NCBI RefSeq assembly: GCF_021215455.1
Contig: NZ_JAJPWV010000003.1
Span: forward strand, 310,001-374,000
From: Mucilaginibacter roseus
GTDB taxonomy: Bacteria > Bacteroidota > Bacteroidia > Sphingobacteriales > Sphingobacteriaceae
Direction of reading: 5' to 3'
DNA length: 64,000 nt
Both the position numbers and the translations under genes were made by a program. Below are positions 1 to 9,131 of the stretch, in pieces. A model generated the notes under the pieces. It saw only the letters and a list, made by a program, of their open reading frames with translations, did no database searches and was not told the DNA's origin. Position 1 is the stretch's first letter; every line of letters starts with the position of its first letter.

Positions 1-400
1 CACGTTTTTTATCATCAGTATCGGGCGTGGCTTCAAACAAGCTGATAATACGGTTACAGGTATTTATACCGCCAAAGCCCCACTCCCAGTTTGAGCGAAC
101 ATTCGGGTGATCAGGCCCCCAGGTGTGCAGGTGCAGAAAGCGGTACTGCCCGCCATCATCATAGTTACCATCACGAGCGGGTATAATGGCCTCATCGGTC
201 GATAATTCCTGCATGCGCCAGTAATCTACTGCGTAAATAGAACGCAACTGAGTATAAACCGGCCCGGTTGCGGCTATAAAACTTTCGGGATTGGTTGGAA
301 AGTTACCGGGCGTAAGCTGCGATTCAACGTTGGTATCAAGCTTTGTACAACCGGTTACAGCGCCGGCTAACAATAAGGTAAATAAATATATCTTTTTCAT
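1..400 (-). CDS. SusD/RagB-family outer-membrane lipoprotein (3' part outside window)
   Basis: The reading frame starts at the ATG complement at 398-400 and runs off the left edge, so only about 133 N-terminal residues are visible. It begins MKKIYLFTLLLAGAVTGC, a lipoprotein signal with the lipidated Cys at residue 18, followed by the SusD-typical region in which the protein recounts a start codon, a YWRMQELSTDE stretch and a WGFGGINTCNRII stretch, matching the N-terminal helical part of RagB/SusD proteins. Such proteins sit on top of the SusC barrel and capture the nutrient. It lies 11 bases downstream of the SusC gene at 412-3423, so the two are surely one transcript. The substrate cannot be told from this fragment. 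Confidence 0.88.
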   Translation of the reverse strand, partial: MKKIYLFTLLLAGAVTGCTKLDTNVESQLTPGNFPTNPESFIAATGPVYTQLRSIYAVDYWRMQELSTDEAIIPARDGNYDDGGQYRFLHLHTWGPDHPNVRSNWEWGFGGINTCNRIISLFEATPDTDDKKR

Positions 401-411
401 GTTATTGCTGA

Positions 412-3400
412 TTAAAAGTTCACGGTCATGCCTAAAAGGAACGATCTGGTTTTAGGATAAAAGTTATTGTTATCAACTCCGGGGTTAAGTCCGCCCATGT
501 TGCTTTCCGGGTCAATACCACGATAATCAGTAATGATAAACAAATTGTTACCGGTAGCATAAAAGCGTAGACTGTTGATCGACCTGGTTTTTAATTTAAA
601 AGTATAACCCAGGGTGGCGTTATCCAAGCGCAGGTACGAGCCGCTTTCCAAATAACGATCTGACAAGATGTAAGCATTGTTATCATTAGGAGATTCTCCC
701 AATGTAAAACGAGGTATGTTAACATTTGAAGCGTCCGATGGGCTGTTGAGATTAGCCAATGTTGCATTCAGCACTTTGTTGCCGTAAACACCACGTAAAA
801 AGAAGCTAAAGTCGAAGCTTTTGTATGAAAAGCTGTTATTCCAGCCATACAGCAATTTAGGCTGTGCATTACCCACGATAGAAAAATCGGCTACTACCGG
901 CGGCTGGTTGCTTATGCTGCCGTCGGCTTTAAAAAACTGCGATACACCGTTAGCATCCTTACCGGCATAACGGGCCAATAAGAAAGTACCTATCGGGTAA
1001 CCCTCCTGCACAATTTGCGATGGGTTGGCTGATTGCCCCTTACCGCCAAGGTAAGCGGTTTGCAAATAAGGCAGCGTAAACACATCGTTTGATAGCGATA
1101 CCACCTCATTACGGTTGTGCGAGAAGTTAAGCGTGGTTGTCCATTTAAAATCTTTACCATTAAAAGGCTTGGCCGATAGCATAACCTCGATACCTTTGTT
1201 GCTTATTTTACCGGCATTAGCTGTAAGCGTATTTACAAAATATTGCGTGGTAGATACGTTGTAATTCCAGATCAGGTCAGACGTGCGCTTTTCGTATATG
1301 TCAACTGAACCTGTCAGGATGTTGTTGAATAATCCGAAATCAATACCAATGTTGGTCATGTCGGTACGTTCCCATTTTAAATCAGGGTTGGGGTTTTGCA
1401 CCGGGCCCACAGCATTTATAAAGTTGCCGTTGTAGTAAAAGCGCGATGTTGTTGATGTTTGATAAAGCAGCAGGCGTGTGAACGCGTCAAAGCCTAAGCT
1501 ATTGCCCGAGCTACCGTAACCGGCCCTTAGCTTTAAATCATTTACGAACTTCACGTTCTCCATAAAGCTCTCTTTGCTCATGTTCCAACCAGCTGACACG
1601 GCAGGGAAGTAACCCCAGCGATTGTTAACGCCAAAGGCCGATGAACCATCGCGGCGAAGCGATGCCTGCAACATATATTTGTACTTGTAATTATATTGCG
1701 CCCTACCATAAAACGAGATTAAACGAAGTGTAGATATAGGCGCTACCTGGTCATAAGCTATGGTTGAACCCGCAGGTGCGTTACCCAGACTTAAGTTATT
1801 ATAGGTTAACGCATCGGTAATAAAGTTACGGTTTGAGGTACTGAACCCGTCGTTGTTCCTGTCCTCCTGCCATGAGTAACCGGCCAATAGTTTTACGTCA
1901 TGATCGCCGAAAGTCTTATCATAGTTAAAGAAAGACTCTAACACCTTTTTGTTGTTGGTGTAACTGTTACGCAAAGCATAACCGTTATAACCTTGTGCCA
2001 GGCCTGATGCGCGTTTGTAATAAGCATTGTTATTGTTCTGCTCATCCTGATAGGATACACTTAACGTATACCTTAGGCCATCAAACAACTTAGCCTCGGC
2101 CATGGCATTACCCAAAAAGGTTTTCACCTTGCCATCAAGTACTGAATTATCAACCAATGATACCGGGTTCAGGTAACCACGTGTACGGGTAAAGTTTTCG
2201 GTATAACTGCCATCGGGCTGCTTCACGTTAACGGTCGGCAGGTAAGTAAGCATATTTTGGTAAACCTCGTCAGGTATATCGCTGGTTGAGGTAATGCTGT
2301 TCACTGCTGATACATTCAGGCGCAGGCGGTCATTAAAATATTTTTGATCGATATTAGCGCGAAGAATAAAGCGCTCTAACTCCGAATCTTTAATAATACC
2401 CTGATTTTTAAGGTAGTTCATGCTCACATTGTAAGCTGTTTTACCGGTATTGCCGCTTAATGACAGGTTATGGTTGTGCGAAAACGCGCTGCGGGTAAGC
2501 TCTTTTTGCCAGTTGGTGTTGGCGCCCTCGTTGTTATCAACCGGGTTTAAGCTTCGGTTATTATCGGCCAGGTATTTACGCAATTCATCACCGGTTAAAA
2601 CCTCAATCTGGTTTGATACTTTTTCAAAACCGGCATAAGCACTATAACTTAAACGCGGCTCGCCGGGTTTAGCTTTACGCGTTGTTACCATGATAACGCC
2701 GTTTGCAGCACGCGAGCCGTAAATAGCTGTTGATGATGCATCCTTCAATATGTCCATGGTCATAATATCCTCAGGTGCGAGTAAGGCAATTGAGGCACCG
2801 GGCACACCGTCAATTACATAAAAAGGCTCCTGCGCGCCGCTGCGTAATGTTGAGGGTCCGCGCAGAATAATAGCGCCCGTTTCGTTAGGATTACCGCTAC
2901 GGGTAACGTTAAGGCCCGGTACTTTACCCTGAAGCAATTGCGCCGGCGAGCTGATCACGCCACGGTTAAAGTCTTCAGCCTGTACCGAAGTAATGGCACC
3001 TGTAACCTCAGCCTTGCTTGAGCGGCCGTAACCTGTAACCACCACCTGCGAGAGTGCCGTGGCTCCTTCTTTAAGCACCACCGCCAGCGAAATTTTGTTA
3101 CCTGCCGTAGCTGCGTAGCCGGTTAATGTTTTGCTGAGATAACCTACATATGTAAAAGTGAAGCTGTAATTACCCCCGTTTTCGAGGTTATTGATGTTAA
3201 AAATACCATCCTTATCAGTAACGGCGCTAATGGTTTTGCCTGATGAGGTGTTTTGAGCGTTAACCGTTACGCCGGGTAACGCTAATCCGGTTGAATCTTT
3301 AACGATGCCGGTTGCCGACGGTGCAGTTTGCGCACGCGCGGTTGCAAAGCTTACCAGGCATGCCAAAAGCAGCATAGCTGTTTTCAGGCTGGTCTTAAAG

Positions 3401-3423
3401 CACGATTTGTAGTTTTTGAGCAT
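412..3423 (-). CDS. SusC/RagA-family TonB-linked outer-membrane transporter
   Basis: 1003 residues. A signal peptide ends near ATARAQ (residue 32), a carboxypeptidase-regulatory-like beta-sandwich covers about 35-122, and the TonB-receptor plug follows from about 123 with the SusC hallmark ILKDASSTAIYGSRAANG at 224-242. The rest is the 22-strand barrel, ending in the C-terminal Phe used for BAM recognition. The protein imports oligomers bound by its SusD partner using TonB energy. It follows the FecR gene by 26 bases and precedes SusD. Odd point: although the operon carries its own ECF sigma and FecR, this SusC has no N-terminal STN signalling domain; the mature protein starts directly with the beta-sandwich. 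The substrate is unknown. Confidence 0.95.
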   Translation of the reverse strand: MLKNYKSCFKTSLKTAMLLLACLVSFATARAQTAPSATGIVKDSTGLALPGVTVNAQNTSSGKTISAVTDKDGIFNINNLENGGNYSFTFTYVGYLSKTLTGYAATAGNKISLAVVLKEGATALSQVVVTGYGRSSKAEVTGAITSVQAEDFNRGVISSPAQLLQGKVPGLNVTRSGNPNETGAIILRGPSTLRSGAQEPFYVIDGVPGASIALLAPEDIMTMDILKDASSTAIYGSRAANGVIMVTTRKAKPGEPRLSYSAYAGFEKVSNQIEVLTGDELRKYLADNNRSLNPVDNNEGANTNWQKELTRSAFSHNHNLSLSGNTGKTAYNVSMNYLKNQGIIKDSELERFILRANIDQKYFNDRLRLNVSAVNSITSTSDIPDEVYQNMLTYLPTVNVKQPDGSYTENFTRTRGYLNPVSLVDNSVLDGKVKTFLGNAMAEAKLFDGLRYTLSVSYQDEQNNNNAYYKRASGLAQGYNGYALRNSYTNNKKVLESFFNYDKTFGDHDVKLLAGYSWQEDRNNDGFSTSNRNFITDALTYNNLSLGNAPAGSTIAYDQVAPISTLRLISFYGRAQYNYKYKYMLQASLRRDGSSAFGVNNRWGYFPAVSAGWNMSKESFMENVKFVNDLKLRAGYGSSGNSLGFDAFTRLLLYQTSTTSRFYYNGNFINAVGPVQNPNPDLKWERTDMTNIGIDFGLFNNILTGSVDIYEKRTSDLIWNYNVSTTQYFVNTLTANAGKISNKGIEVMLSAKPFNGKDFKWTTTLNFSHNRNEVVSLSNDVFTLPYLQTAYLGGKGQSANPSQIVQEGYPIGTFLLARYAGKDANGVSQFFKADGSISNQPPVVADFSIVGNAQPKLLYGWNNSFSYKSFDFSFFLRGVYGNKVLNATLANLNSPSDASNVNIPRFTLGESPNDNNAYILSDRYLESGSYLRLDNATLGYTFKLKTRSINSLRFYATGNNLFIITDYRGIDPESNMGGLNPGVDNNNFYPKTRSFLLGMTVNF

Positions 3424-3449
3424 AGTAAGTTGGTTTACGTGTTGAATAA

Positions 3450-4511
3450 TTACTTTTTCTTTTTTCGATTAAGAGGAGTTATGATGTAAGCACTGTCTGC
3501 TTTGCTTATACTGAGTTGGTTGAGTGTACCTATTGTGCTGAGTACCGATGGCAATGAGTCTGAAGCCATGTTGAAATCGCCGGTAAAGCGGTATTTTTTC
3601 AAATCACCTTCAATGGTAATAGCGGTGCCGTATAGCTCCTGCAGCTTATTAAAAACGCTGGGCAAAGGCTGGTTCATAAACCGCAGCGTATCGCCGCTTA
3701 TTTTCACTGCACCTTTTACTTCGGAAGGTTTACTTATAACCGGTTTTTCATCAAAGCGTTTTAAGCTGATGCTGCCGGTATATTTATTGAACACCAATTG
3801 CTTACCCGGCAGCAAATACTGCGGTTTAAATTTATTATGCGTGTTAATAACCCTAACCTTACCTGAATGCAGCTTTACCTTGGTGGTTTGATCGGCCGGC
3901 CACGCGGTTATGGTAAAAACAGTACCGAGCGCCGTTGTAGCAACCTCGCCTGAAAATACAGTGAATGGTCGTTTTTTGTCTTTAGCTACCTTAAACCTGG
4001 CTAAACCGGTGAGGTAAATATCACGTGTACTATCTTTAAAAGGCAGCTTGTACTTTACCGATGAACCCGGGTAAAGGGCAACGTCCGATCCATCATCAAG
4101 CAAAATATGCTGTATACCGTTACCATGATTTGTGGTGTTTTGCCAGTTTACTATACGCGCCGGAACCCATACATATTGCTTACTTACCTGCTCCGGTCGG
4201 GTTAACTGAAATATAGCCAGCCCTGTTATGAGTATTAAACTTGCTGCAACGCCTGCATAACGCCACAGCCGGAGCGGTCTTTTTTCGGTAACGGGCTGAT
4301 GGTCGATTTGTGAAAGTATGGCATCCAGCATTTGAGCTGATTTGTGCGGATTTGGATGCTTACCGCCGTCAAACTGCTTCCAATCCTGCTCGCTGAGCAG
4401 CCGCTCAACAATTTCAGGATGCTGCTGTAGATGCCGGTAAACCAGCTCGGCTTCTTCAGCGGTGCACTGCCTGTTAAAATACTTGCGTATAAGTTCGTCC
4501 GTTGAATGCAT
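3450..4511 (-). CDS. FecR-family anti-sigma factor with DUF4974 tail
   Basis: I place the start at the ATG complement 4509-4511 (MHSTDELIRKYFN); the longer frame to 4541 adds ten residues with no family resemblance. The product is about 353 residues: an N-terminal cytoplasmic anti-sigma region (about 1-85), one membrane helix (YAGVAASLILITGLAIF), the periplasmic FecR domain with the typical LTGLARFKVAKDKKRPF and TALGTVFTI stretches, and a C-terminal STN-like DUF4974 domain. In the FecIR paradigm it holds the sigma factor inactive and receives a signal from a loaded outer-membrane transporter. It lies 40 bases after the sigma gene and 26 before SusC. Because that SusC lacks STN, the source of the signal is unclear. 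Confidence 0.93.
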   Translation of the reverse strand: MHSTDELIRKYFNRQCTAEEAELVYRHLQQHPEIVERLLSEQDWKQFDGGKHPNPHKSAQMLDAILSQIDHQPVTEKRPLRLWRYAGVAASLILITGLAIFQLTRPEQVSKQYVWVPARIVNWQNTTNHGNGIQHILLDDGSDVALYPGSSVKYKLPFKDSTRDIYLTGLARFKVAKDKKRPFTVFSGEVATTALGTVFTITAWPADQTTKVKLHSGKVRVINTHNKFKPQYLLPGKQLVFNKYTGSISLKRFDEKPVISKPSEVKGAVKISGDTLRFMNQPLPSVFNKLQELYGTAITIEGDLKKYRFTGDFNMASDSLPSVLSTIGTLNQLSISKADSAYIITPLNRKKKK

Positions 4512-4551
4512 ACACTCCCAATACGGGAGCCGGGCACTCAACCCCTAACAC

Positions 4552-5106
4552 TTAACAATTATTTAACAATGCATCTAACAAAATAATTACGGCGGTGCTC
4601 ATGGCCGATTTGCGAAGCTGCTTTATAGCAAGGGTAATATGGTTTTCAACTGTTTTGGTAGATATGGAAAGCATCTCCGCGATCTCGGCATTGGTAAAAT
4701 GATTGAAACGGCTTAGTTTAAATACCATTTTACGGGCGGGTGGTAAAAGTTCAATGGCATTATGCACCTGCCTGAGCGTTTCTTTATCGGATAGTTTATC
4801 ATCAACCGGCTGATTGAAACCACGCTCCAGTTCATTGACGATATTATTGCGTACAGCGTCTTTACGCAACTCATCAATCATGGCCGTACGCGCAATGCGG
4901 AACAATTGCACATTAAGGTCATGCTCTTCTGAAATCAGGTGACGCTTTTCCCAAAACTTAATAAAAGTGAGCTGTGTAACCTCTTCAGCAAGGTACGTTG
5001 ACGATGTTCTATGGGCTATGTAAGCATAGATTTTTTGATGATACTGATAGTATATCATCTTAAAAGTGGTGATACAACCCAGCTTAATTGCGTGCACATT
5101 TTCCAT
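4552..5106 (-). CDS. ECF RNA polymerase sigma-70 factor (FecI-like)
   Basis: 184 residues with sigma region 2 at about 15-85 (IYYQYHQKIYAYIAHRT, AEEVTQLTFIKFWEKR) and region 4 at about 115-175 with a helix-turn-helix (FTNAEIAEMLSISTKTVENH). It is the first gene of the minus-strand unit sigma-FecR-SusC-SusD and presumably drives transcription of the SusC/SusD genes when the inducer is imported. The length and the paired FecR fit the Bacteroidota sigma-70 family that controls nutrient uptake loci. The start MENVHAIKLG is the only good ATG near region 2. The C-terminus is somewhat extended and hydrophobic (TAVIILLDALL), as often seen in this family. Confidence 0.94.
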   Translation of the reverse strand: MENVHAIKLGCITTFKMIYYQYHQKIYAYIAHRTSSTYLAEEVTQLTFIKFWEKRHLISEEHDLNVQLFRIARTAMIDELRKDAVRNNIVNELERGFNQPVDDKLSDKETLRQVHNAIELLPPARKMVFKLSRFNHFTNAEIAEMLSISTKTVENHITLAIKQLRKSAMSTAVIILLDALLNNC

Positions 5107-5872
5107 CCGTGCAAAATTTTGAGATAGTTATTACCTGCGTGATACCTGTTTGTTAGGTTATCATTAATTCACGCTTTTATAATTGGTTTATTAAACAAAT
5201 ATAATCAGGCTTATAAATAGCTGTTAAACAAGATTATCCACAATTTAGAACCTAATAAAGCTGCCACCAACACTACAATGATCTACCTATATGTGAATTG
5301 GCAGATTAATAAGGTGGCCTATTCAGCCTGCATGATAACTAAAAGTGCATGATAATTATTTACCGCTATGCTACCTGCTATAATAACAATGCGGACCAGC
5401 ACCTCTAGCAACTAAGATTTGCAGGAGGCAGGCTATCAGCCACACCTGATTTTTTCAGAAATAACGCAATTGCAAACTGATGAAAATGATCTTCAAAACG
5501 GTAACTCCTATTATTTACCAATAGTTTTAATCACTAAAAAATCACCTGATAGCAACTGCCAATGTAATTTATTGTCACAAATACAATCAAAGCCATCTGC
5601 TAAAATTTGCTAAACATGGGCTAAAATCTAAGTATACCACAAAACAGGAATAAGGTATTTTTGAGCGTTCAATTATAAATATCTGCTTTACAGCACTATT
5701 TACTTAAAAAACAATCTTCTTAAAAATGTCAAATAAGCCCAATTTGTCCGGTTAGCACGGGCGTGCAACTGTTTTGCCCGCTATTATCAAAACAATTAAG
5801 TGTAATTAAAACATTTGCTAAATAAAAATAAATTGTTTTAGCATTTACCCTTATCATCTCTCTAATTAATTT
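5107..5872. other. Divergent intergenic region, 766 bases, no gene
   Basis: An AT-rich spacer lying between two oppositely directed Sus-type operons, so it should hold promoters for both. I find no convincing coding frame; the one 64-codon frame (5419-5613) starts with TTG and resembles nothing. An isolated TATTTTTG, matching the Bacteroidota -7 consensus TAnnTTTG, lies at 5656-5663 on the plus strand but has no TTTG about 20 bases upstream. A TTTG at 5814-5817 is followed 21 bases later by the poor match TAGCATTT. Neither is strong enough to name as the promoter of the SusC gene at 5873. Confidence 0.5.
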
Positions 5873-8800
5873 ATGAAACAAATTTTACCTGAAAAAAATC
5901 GTAACAGGTTTAAAGGTATTTTCAGTAGCAACATTATACATTTTGCGTTTGCGTTGCTCGCCTTTGCCGTGTTATCAATCACTACCACACAAGCCCAGAG
6001 CCTGGTAACGGTTAAGGGTGTGGTTAAAGACACTATTGGCGGCCTGCCAGGCTTAACCGTTAAGGTGGAGAAAGCCAGCACAGCGGTATCTACCGACGAT
6101 CAGGGCCGTTACCAGATCAAGGCGGCACCAGGTGCCAGCCTCACCTACTCAATGGTTGGTTATGCCAACCGCACCGTAAATATAGCCGATTACAAAACAG
6201 GGGCTGACGGCGTGGTGATCATCAACATTGCGATGAAAAAAGCCGACAATGCCCTTACTGAAGTTGCCGTAGTAGGCTTTGGTACGCAAAAGAAAACAAG
6301 CGTAATCAGCTCTATCACTTCTATCAGCCCAAAGGAGCTTAAGGGGCCTACAAGTAACCTTACCACTATGCTTGCCGGCCGGGTGGCGGGTATGATCGCC
6401 TATCAGCGCAGTGGCGAGCCGGGTGCCGATAACGCCCAGTTCTTTATTCGTGGTTTAGGCACTTTTGGTACCGGTAAGCAGGATCCGCTGATCTTGATTG
6501 ACGGTATCGAGTCGACGCAAAATGATATGGCTCGCCTGCAGCCCGACGATATTTCATCATTCAACGTATTAAAAGATGCTACCGCCACCGCGGTTTACGG
6601 TGCGCGTGGCGCAAACGGCGTTGTACTTATTATTACTAAAACCGGCCAGGCAGGCAATACCAAATTCTTTGTCAGAGCGGAGAATTCACTGTCGTCAAAC
6701 ACCCGTAATTTTCAGTTTGCTGATAATGTAACCTACATGAGGCTGGCTAACGAAGCAGCCTTAACGCGTAATCCACTTGCTGTTTTACCATACCAGCAAA
6801 CTAAAATTGACGCCACTGCCGCTGGTGAAAATGAATTGCTTTATCCAAATAATAACTGGATAAAACAATTGATAAAGGATTACACCATGAATCAGCGTTT
6901 TAATATGAATATTAACGGTGGCAGCCCTAAAGCCCGTTACTACATTGCCGGTACTTATAACATCGACAATGGTGTTTTAAAAGTGGCTGAGCTTAACAAT
7001 TTTAACAGCAACATCAAGTTAAAAAATTACTCGGTACGCTCTAACATTGATTTAGTGCTTACCAGCACCACTACCGCTGCACTACGCGTTTATGGCCAGT
7101 TTGACGATTATAAAGGGCCAATTGGCGGCGGTACCAAAACATTTAACAGGGCAATATGGTCAAACCCGGTTATGTTTCCGGCGGTTTACCCGGCCGGCCT
7201 TTCGCCATATAGCAAGCACCCGTTGTTTGGTAATGCTATCTCACCTACCGGAGCATTGTATATAAACCCTTTTGCTGATATGGTTAAAGGTTACCAGGAT
7301 GGCAATGCCTCTACCCTGCAAACGCAAATTGAAGTGAAGCAGGATTTGAAAGGTATTACTCCGGGCCTTGACCTGCGCCTGATGAGCTATGCACGCCGTT
7401 ATTCGTACTTTGATATTTCACGTGCTTACAACCCGTTCTACTATACAGCAAATGAGCAGCCTGACGGTTCAACAACCTTAACACTGCTTAACGGTGGCGG
7501 GGCGCTTTCAACTGGCCCGGTGGGTACTGAATACCTTAATTACGCCGAAGGCACCAAAACGCTGAACTCTATTTTTTACGCTGAATTTGCGGCTAACTAC
7601 AATCGTACCTTCGCTAAAAAACATGCCGTTGGTGCAATGGTGATTACCACTATGCGCAGCTTTTTAGCTGGCAATGCAGGTAGTTTACAACTTTCATTAC
7701 CATCACGCAACCAGGGTGTATCAGGCCGTGCAACTTACGGGTATGATAACCGGTATCTTGCTGAGTTCAACTTCGGTTATAACGGCTCTGAGCGATTCGC
7801 TCAAAACAGCCGTTTTGGCTTCTTCCCTTCTTTTGGCTTGGGTTATCTCATTTCAAACGAAAAATTCTTTGAGCCTTTGACCGAAGTAGTAACGGCCATG
7901 AAATTCCGTGCCACCTACGGTTTGGCCGGTAATGATCAGATTGGTAACTCTGCCGACCGTTTCTTCTACCTGTCAGAAGTAAATATGAACAACGGCACCT
8001 ATGGTGCAACCTTTGGCGATGATTGGACTTATTACCGCAATGGTGTTTCCATCTCACGTTACCCCAACCAGCAAATTACCTGGGAACGCTCAAAGCAAAT
8101 AAACCTGGGCTTAGATATTACTTTGCTGAACGATTTGAGCATGACCTTTGATGTTTACAAACAGCAACGCTCAAACATACTTACGCCACGTACTTACATA
8201 CCAAGTACCATGGGCTTACAAGCTGCTATTCAAGCCAACACCAACAAGGCCGAAAGCCGAGGTATTGATTTTTCAGTGAATTATAACCGCGCATTAGGTA
8301 ACACCCTTACTATACAAACCCGTGGTAACTTTACCTATGCCACCAACAAAATTTTGATTTATGATGAGCCAACCTACGCTGGTAACGAAAGCTATAGATA
8401 CCGTGTAGGCCAGTCAACCACGCAAACTTTTGGATACATTGCAGAACGCTTGTTTGTGGATGACAATGAGGCAAGAAACTCACCTCAGCAACTAAATGGC
8501 AGGCCGGGAGAAGATTACGGCGGTGGTGATATCAAATACCGTGACGTAAATAAGGATGGTATAATCAGCGATGCGGACCAGGTACCTATTGGCCTGCCTA
8601 CCGTACCTGAGATAATTTATGGCTTTGGTGGAACTGTTGGCTTCAAAGGCTTTGACGTATCAGCTTTCTTTCAAGGTTCGGCACGCTCATCATTCTTTAT
8701 CAATCCGCAAAACATTACCCCGTTTGCATTTGGTACAGAGGAAGGCAACCCTAACGTAGCGCAGAACGGCTTATTAAAAGTAATTGCCGACAGCCATTGG

Positions 8801-9112
8801 TCTGAACAAAATCGCGACAGTTATGCATTTTGGCCACGCCTGTCATCAACATTTGTAAATAACAACAACCAAACCTCCACCTGGTGGATGCGTAACGGGG
8901 CTTTCTTACGCTTAAAAAGTGTTGAGTTAGGTTATAACTTAAAAGCAAATCTTACCAAACGCCTGGGCATCGGCGCCTGCCGTATCTATGTAAACGCCAC
9001 CAACCTCAATGCCTTCAGCAGCTTTAAGCTCTGGGACCCTGAGATGGGCGGTAATGGCTTAGGCTACCCGGTACAAACGGTTTACAACTTTGGTCTTAAC
9101 GTATCATTATAA
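5873..9112 (+). CDS. SusC/RagA-family TonB-linked outer-membrane transporter
   Basis: 1079 residues. A long N-terminal signal region ends near TTTQAQ (residue 42); then come a carboxypeptidase-regulatory-like domain (about 45-122), the plug with NVLKDATATAVYGARGANG at about 231-249, and a large barrel ending in a short aliphatic strand (NFGLNVSL). No STN domain and no adjacent sigma/FecR pair, so control must be by another route. The gene opens a plus-strand series: SusD follows after 19 bases, then two SGBP-like lipoproteins. No glycoside hydrolase or polysaccharide lyase is present, which makes a classic polysaccharide locus uncertain; the nearby putative peptidases may hint at a protein or glycoprotein substrate. 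Confidence 0.95.
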   Translation: MKQILPEKNRNRFKGIFSSNIIHFAFALLAFAVLSITTTQAQSLVTVKGVVKDTIGGLPGLTVKVEKASTAVSTDDQGRYQIKAAPGASLTYSMVGYANRTVNIADYKTGADGVVIINIAMKKADNALTEVAVVGFGTQKKTSVISSITSISPKELKGPTSNLTTMLAGRVAGMIAYQRSGEPGADNAQFFIRGLGTFGTGKQDPLILIDGIESTQNDMARLQPDDISSFNVLKDATATAVYGARGANGVVLIITKTGQAGNTKFFVRAENSLSSNTRNFQFADNVTYMRLANEAALTRNPLAVLPYQQTKIDATAAGENELLYPNNNWIKQLIKDYTMNQRFNMNINGGSPKARYYIAGTYNIDNGVLKVAELNNFNSNIKLKNYSVRSNIDLVLTSTTTAALRVYGQFDDYKGPIGGGTKTFNRAIWSNPVMFPAVYPAGLSPYSKHPLFGNAISPTGALYINPFADMVKGYQDGNASTLQTQIEVKQDLKGITPGLDLRLMSYARRYSYFDISRAYNPFYYTANEQPDGSTTLTLLNGGGALSTGPVGTEYLNYAEGTKTLNSIFYAEFAANYNRTFAKKHAVGAMVITTMRSFLAGNAGSLQLSLPSRNQGVSGRATYGYDNRYLAEFNFGYNGSERFAQNSRFGFFPSFGLGYLISNEKFFEPLTEVVTAMKFRATYGLAGNDQIGNSADRFFYLSEVNMNNGTYGATFGDDWTYYRNGVSISRYPNQQITWERSKQINLGLDITLLNDLSMTFDVYKQQRSNILTPRTYIPSTMGLQAAIQANTNKAESRGIDFSVNYNRALGNTLTIQTRGNFTYATNKILIYDEPTYAGNESYRYRVGQSTTQTFGYIAERLFVDDNEARNSPQQLNGRPGEDYGGGDIKYRDVNKDGIISDADQVPIGLPTVPEIIYGFGGTVGFKGFDVSAFFQGSARSSFFINPQNITPFAFGTEEGNPNVAQNGLLKVIADSHWSEQNRDSYAFWPRLSSTFVNNNNQTSTWWMRNGAFLRLKSVELGYNLKANLTKRLGIGACRIYVNATNLNAFSSFKLWDPEMGGNGLGYPVQTVYNFGLNVSL

Positions 9113-9131
9113 TAATTGCTAAGCTGATAAC

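Noticed and set aside
5419..5613. 64-codon open frame in the divergent spacer
   Set aside because: It starts with TTG, has no recognisable domain and no promoter of its own; it is likely chance in an AT-rich spacer.
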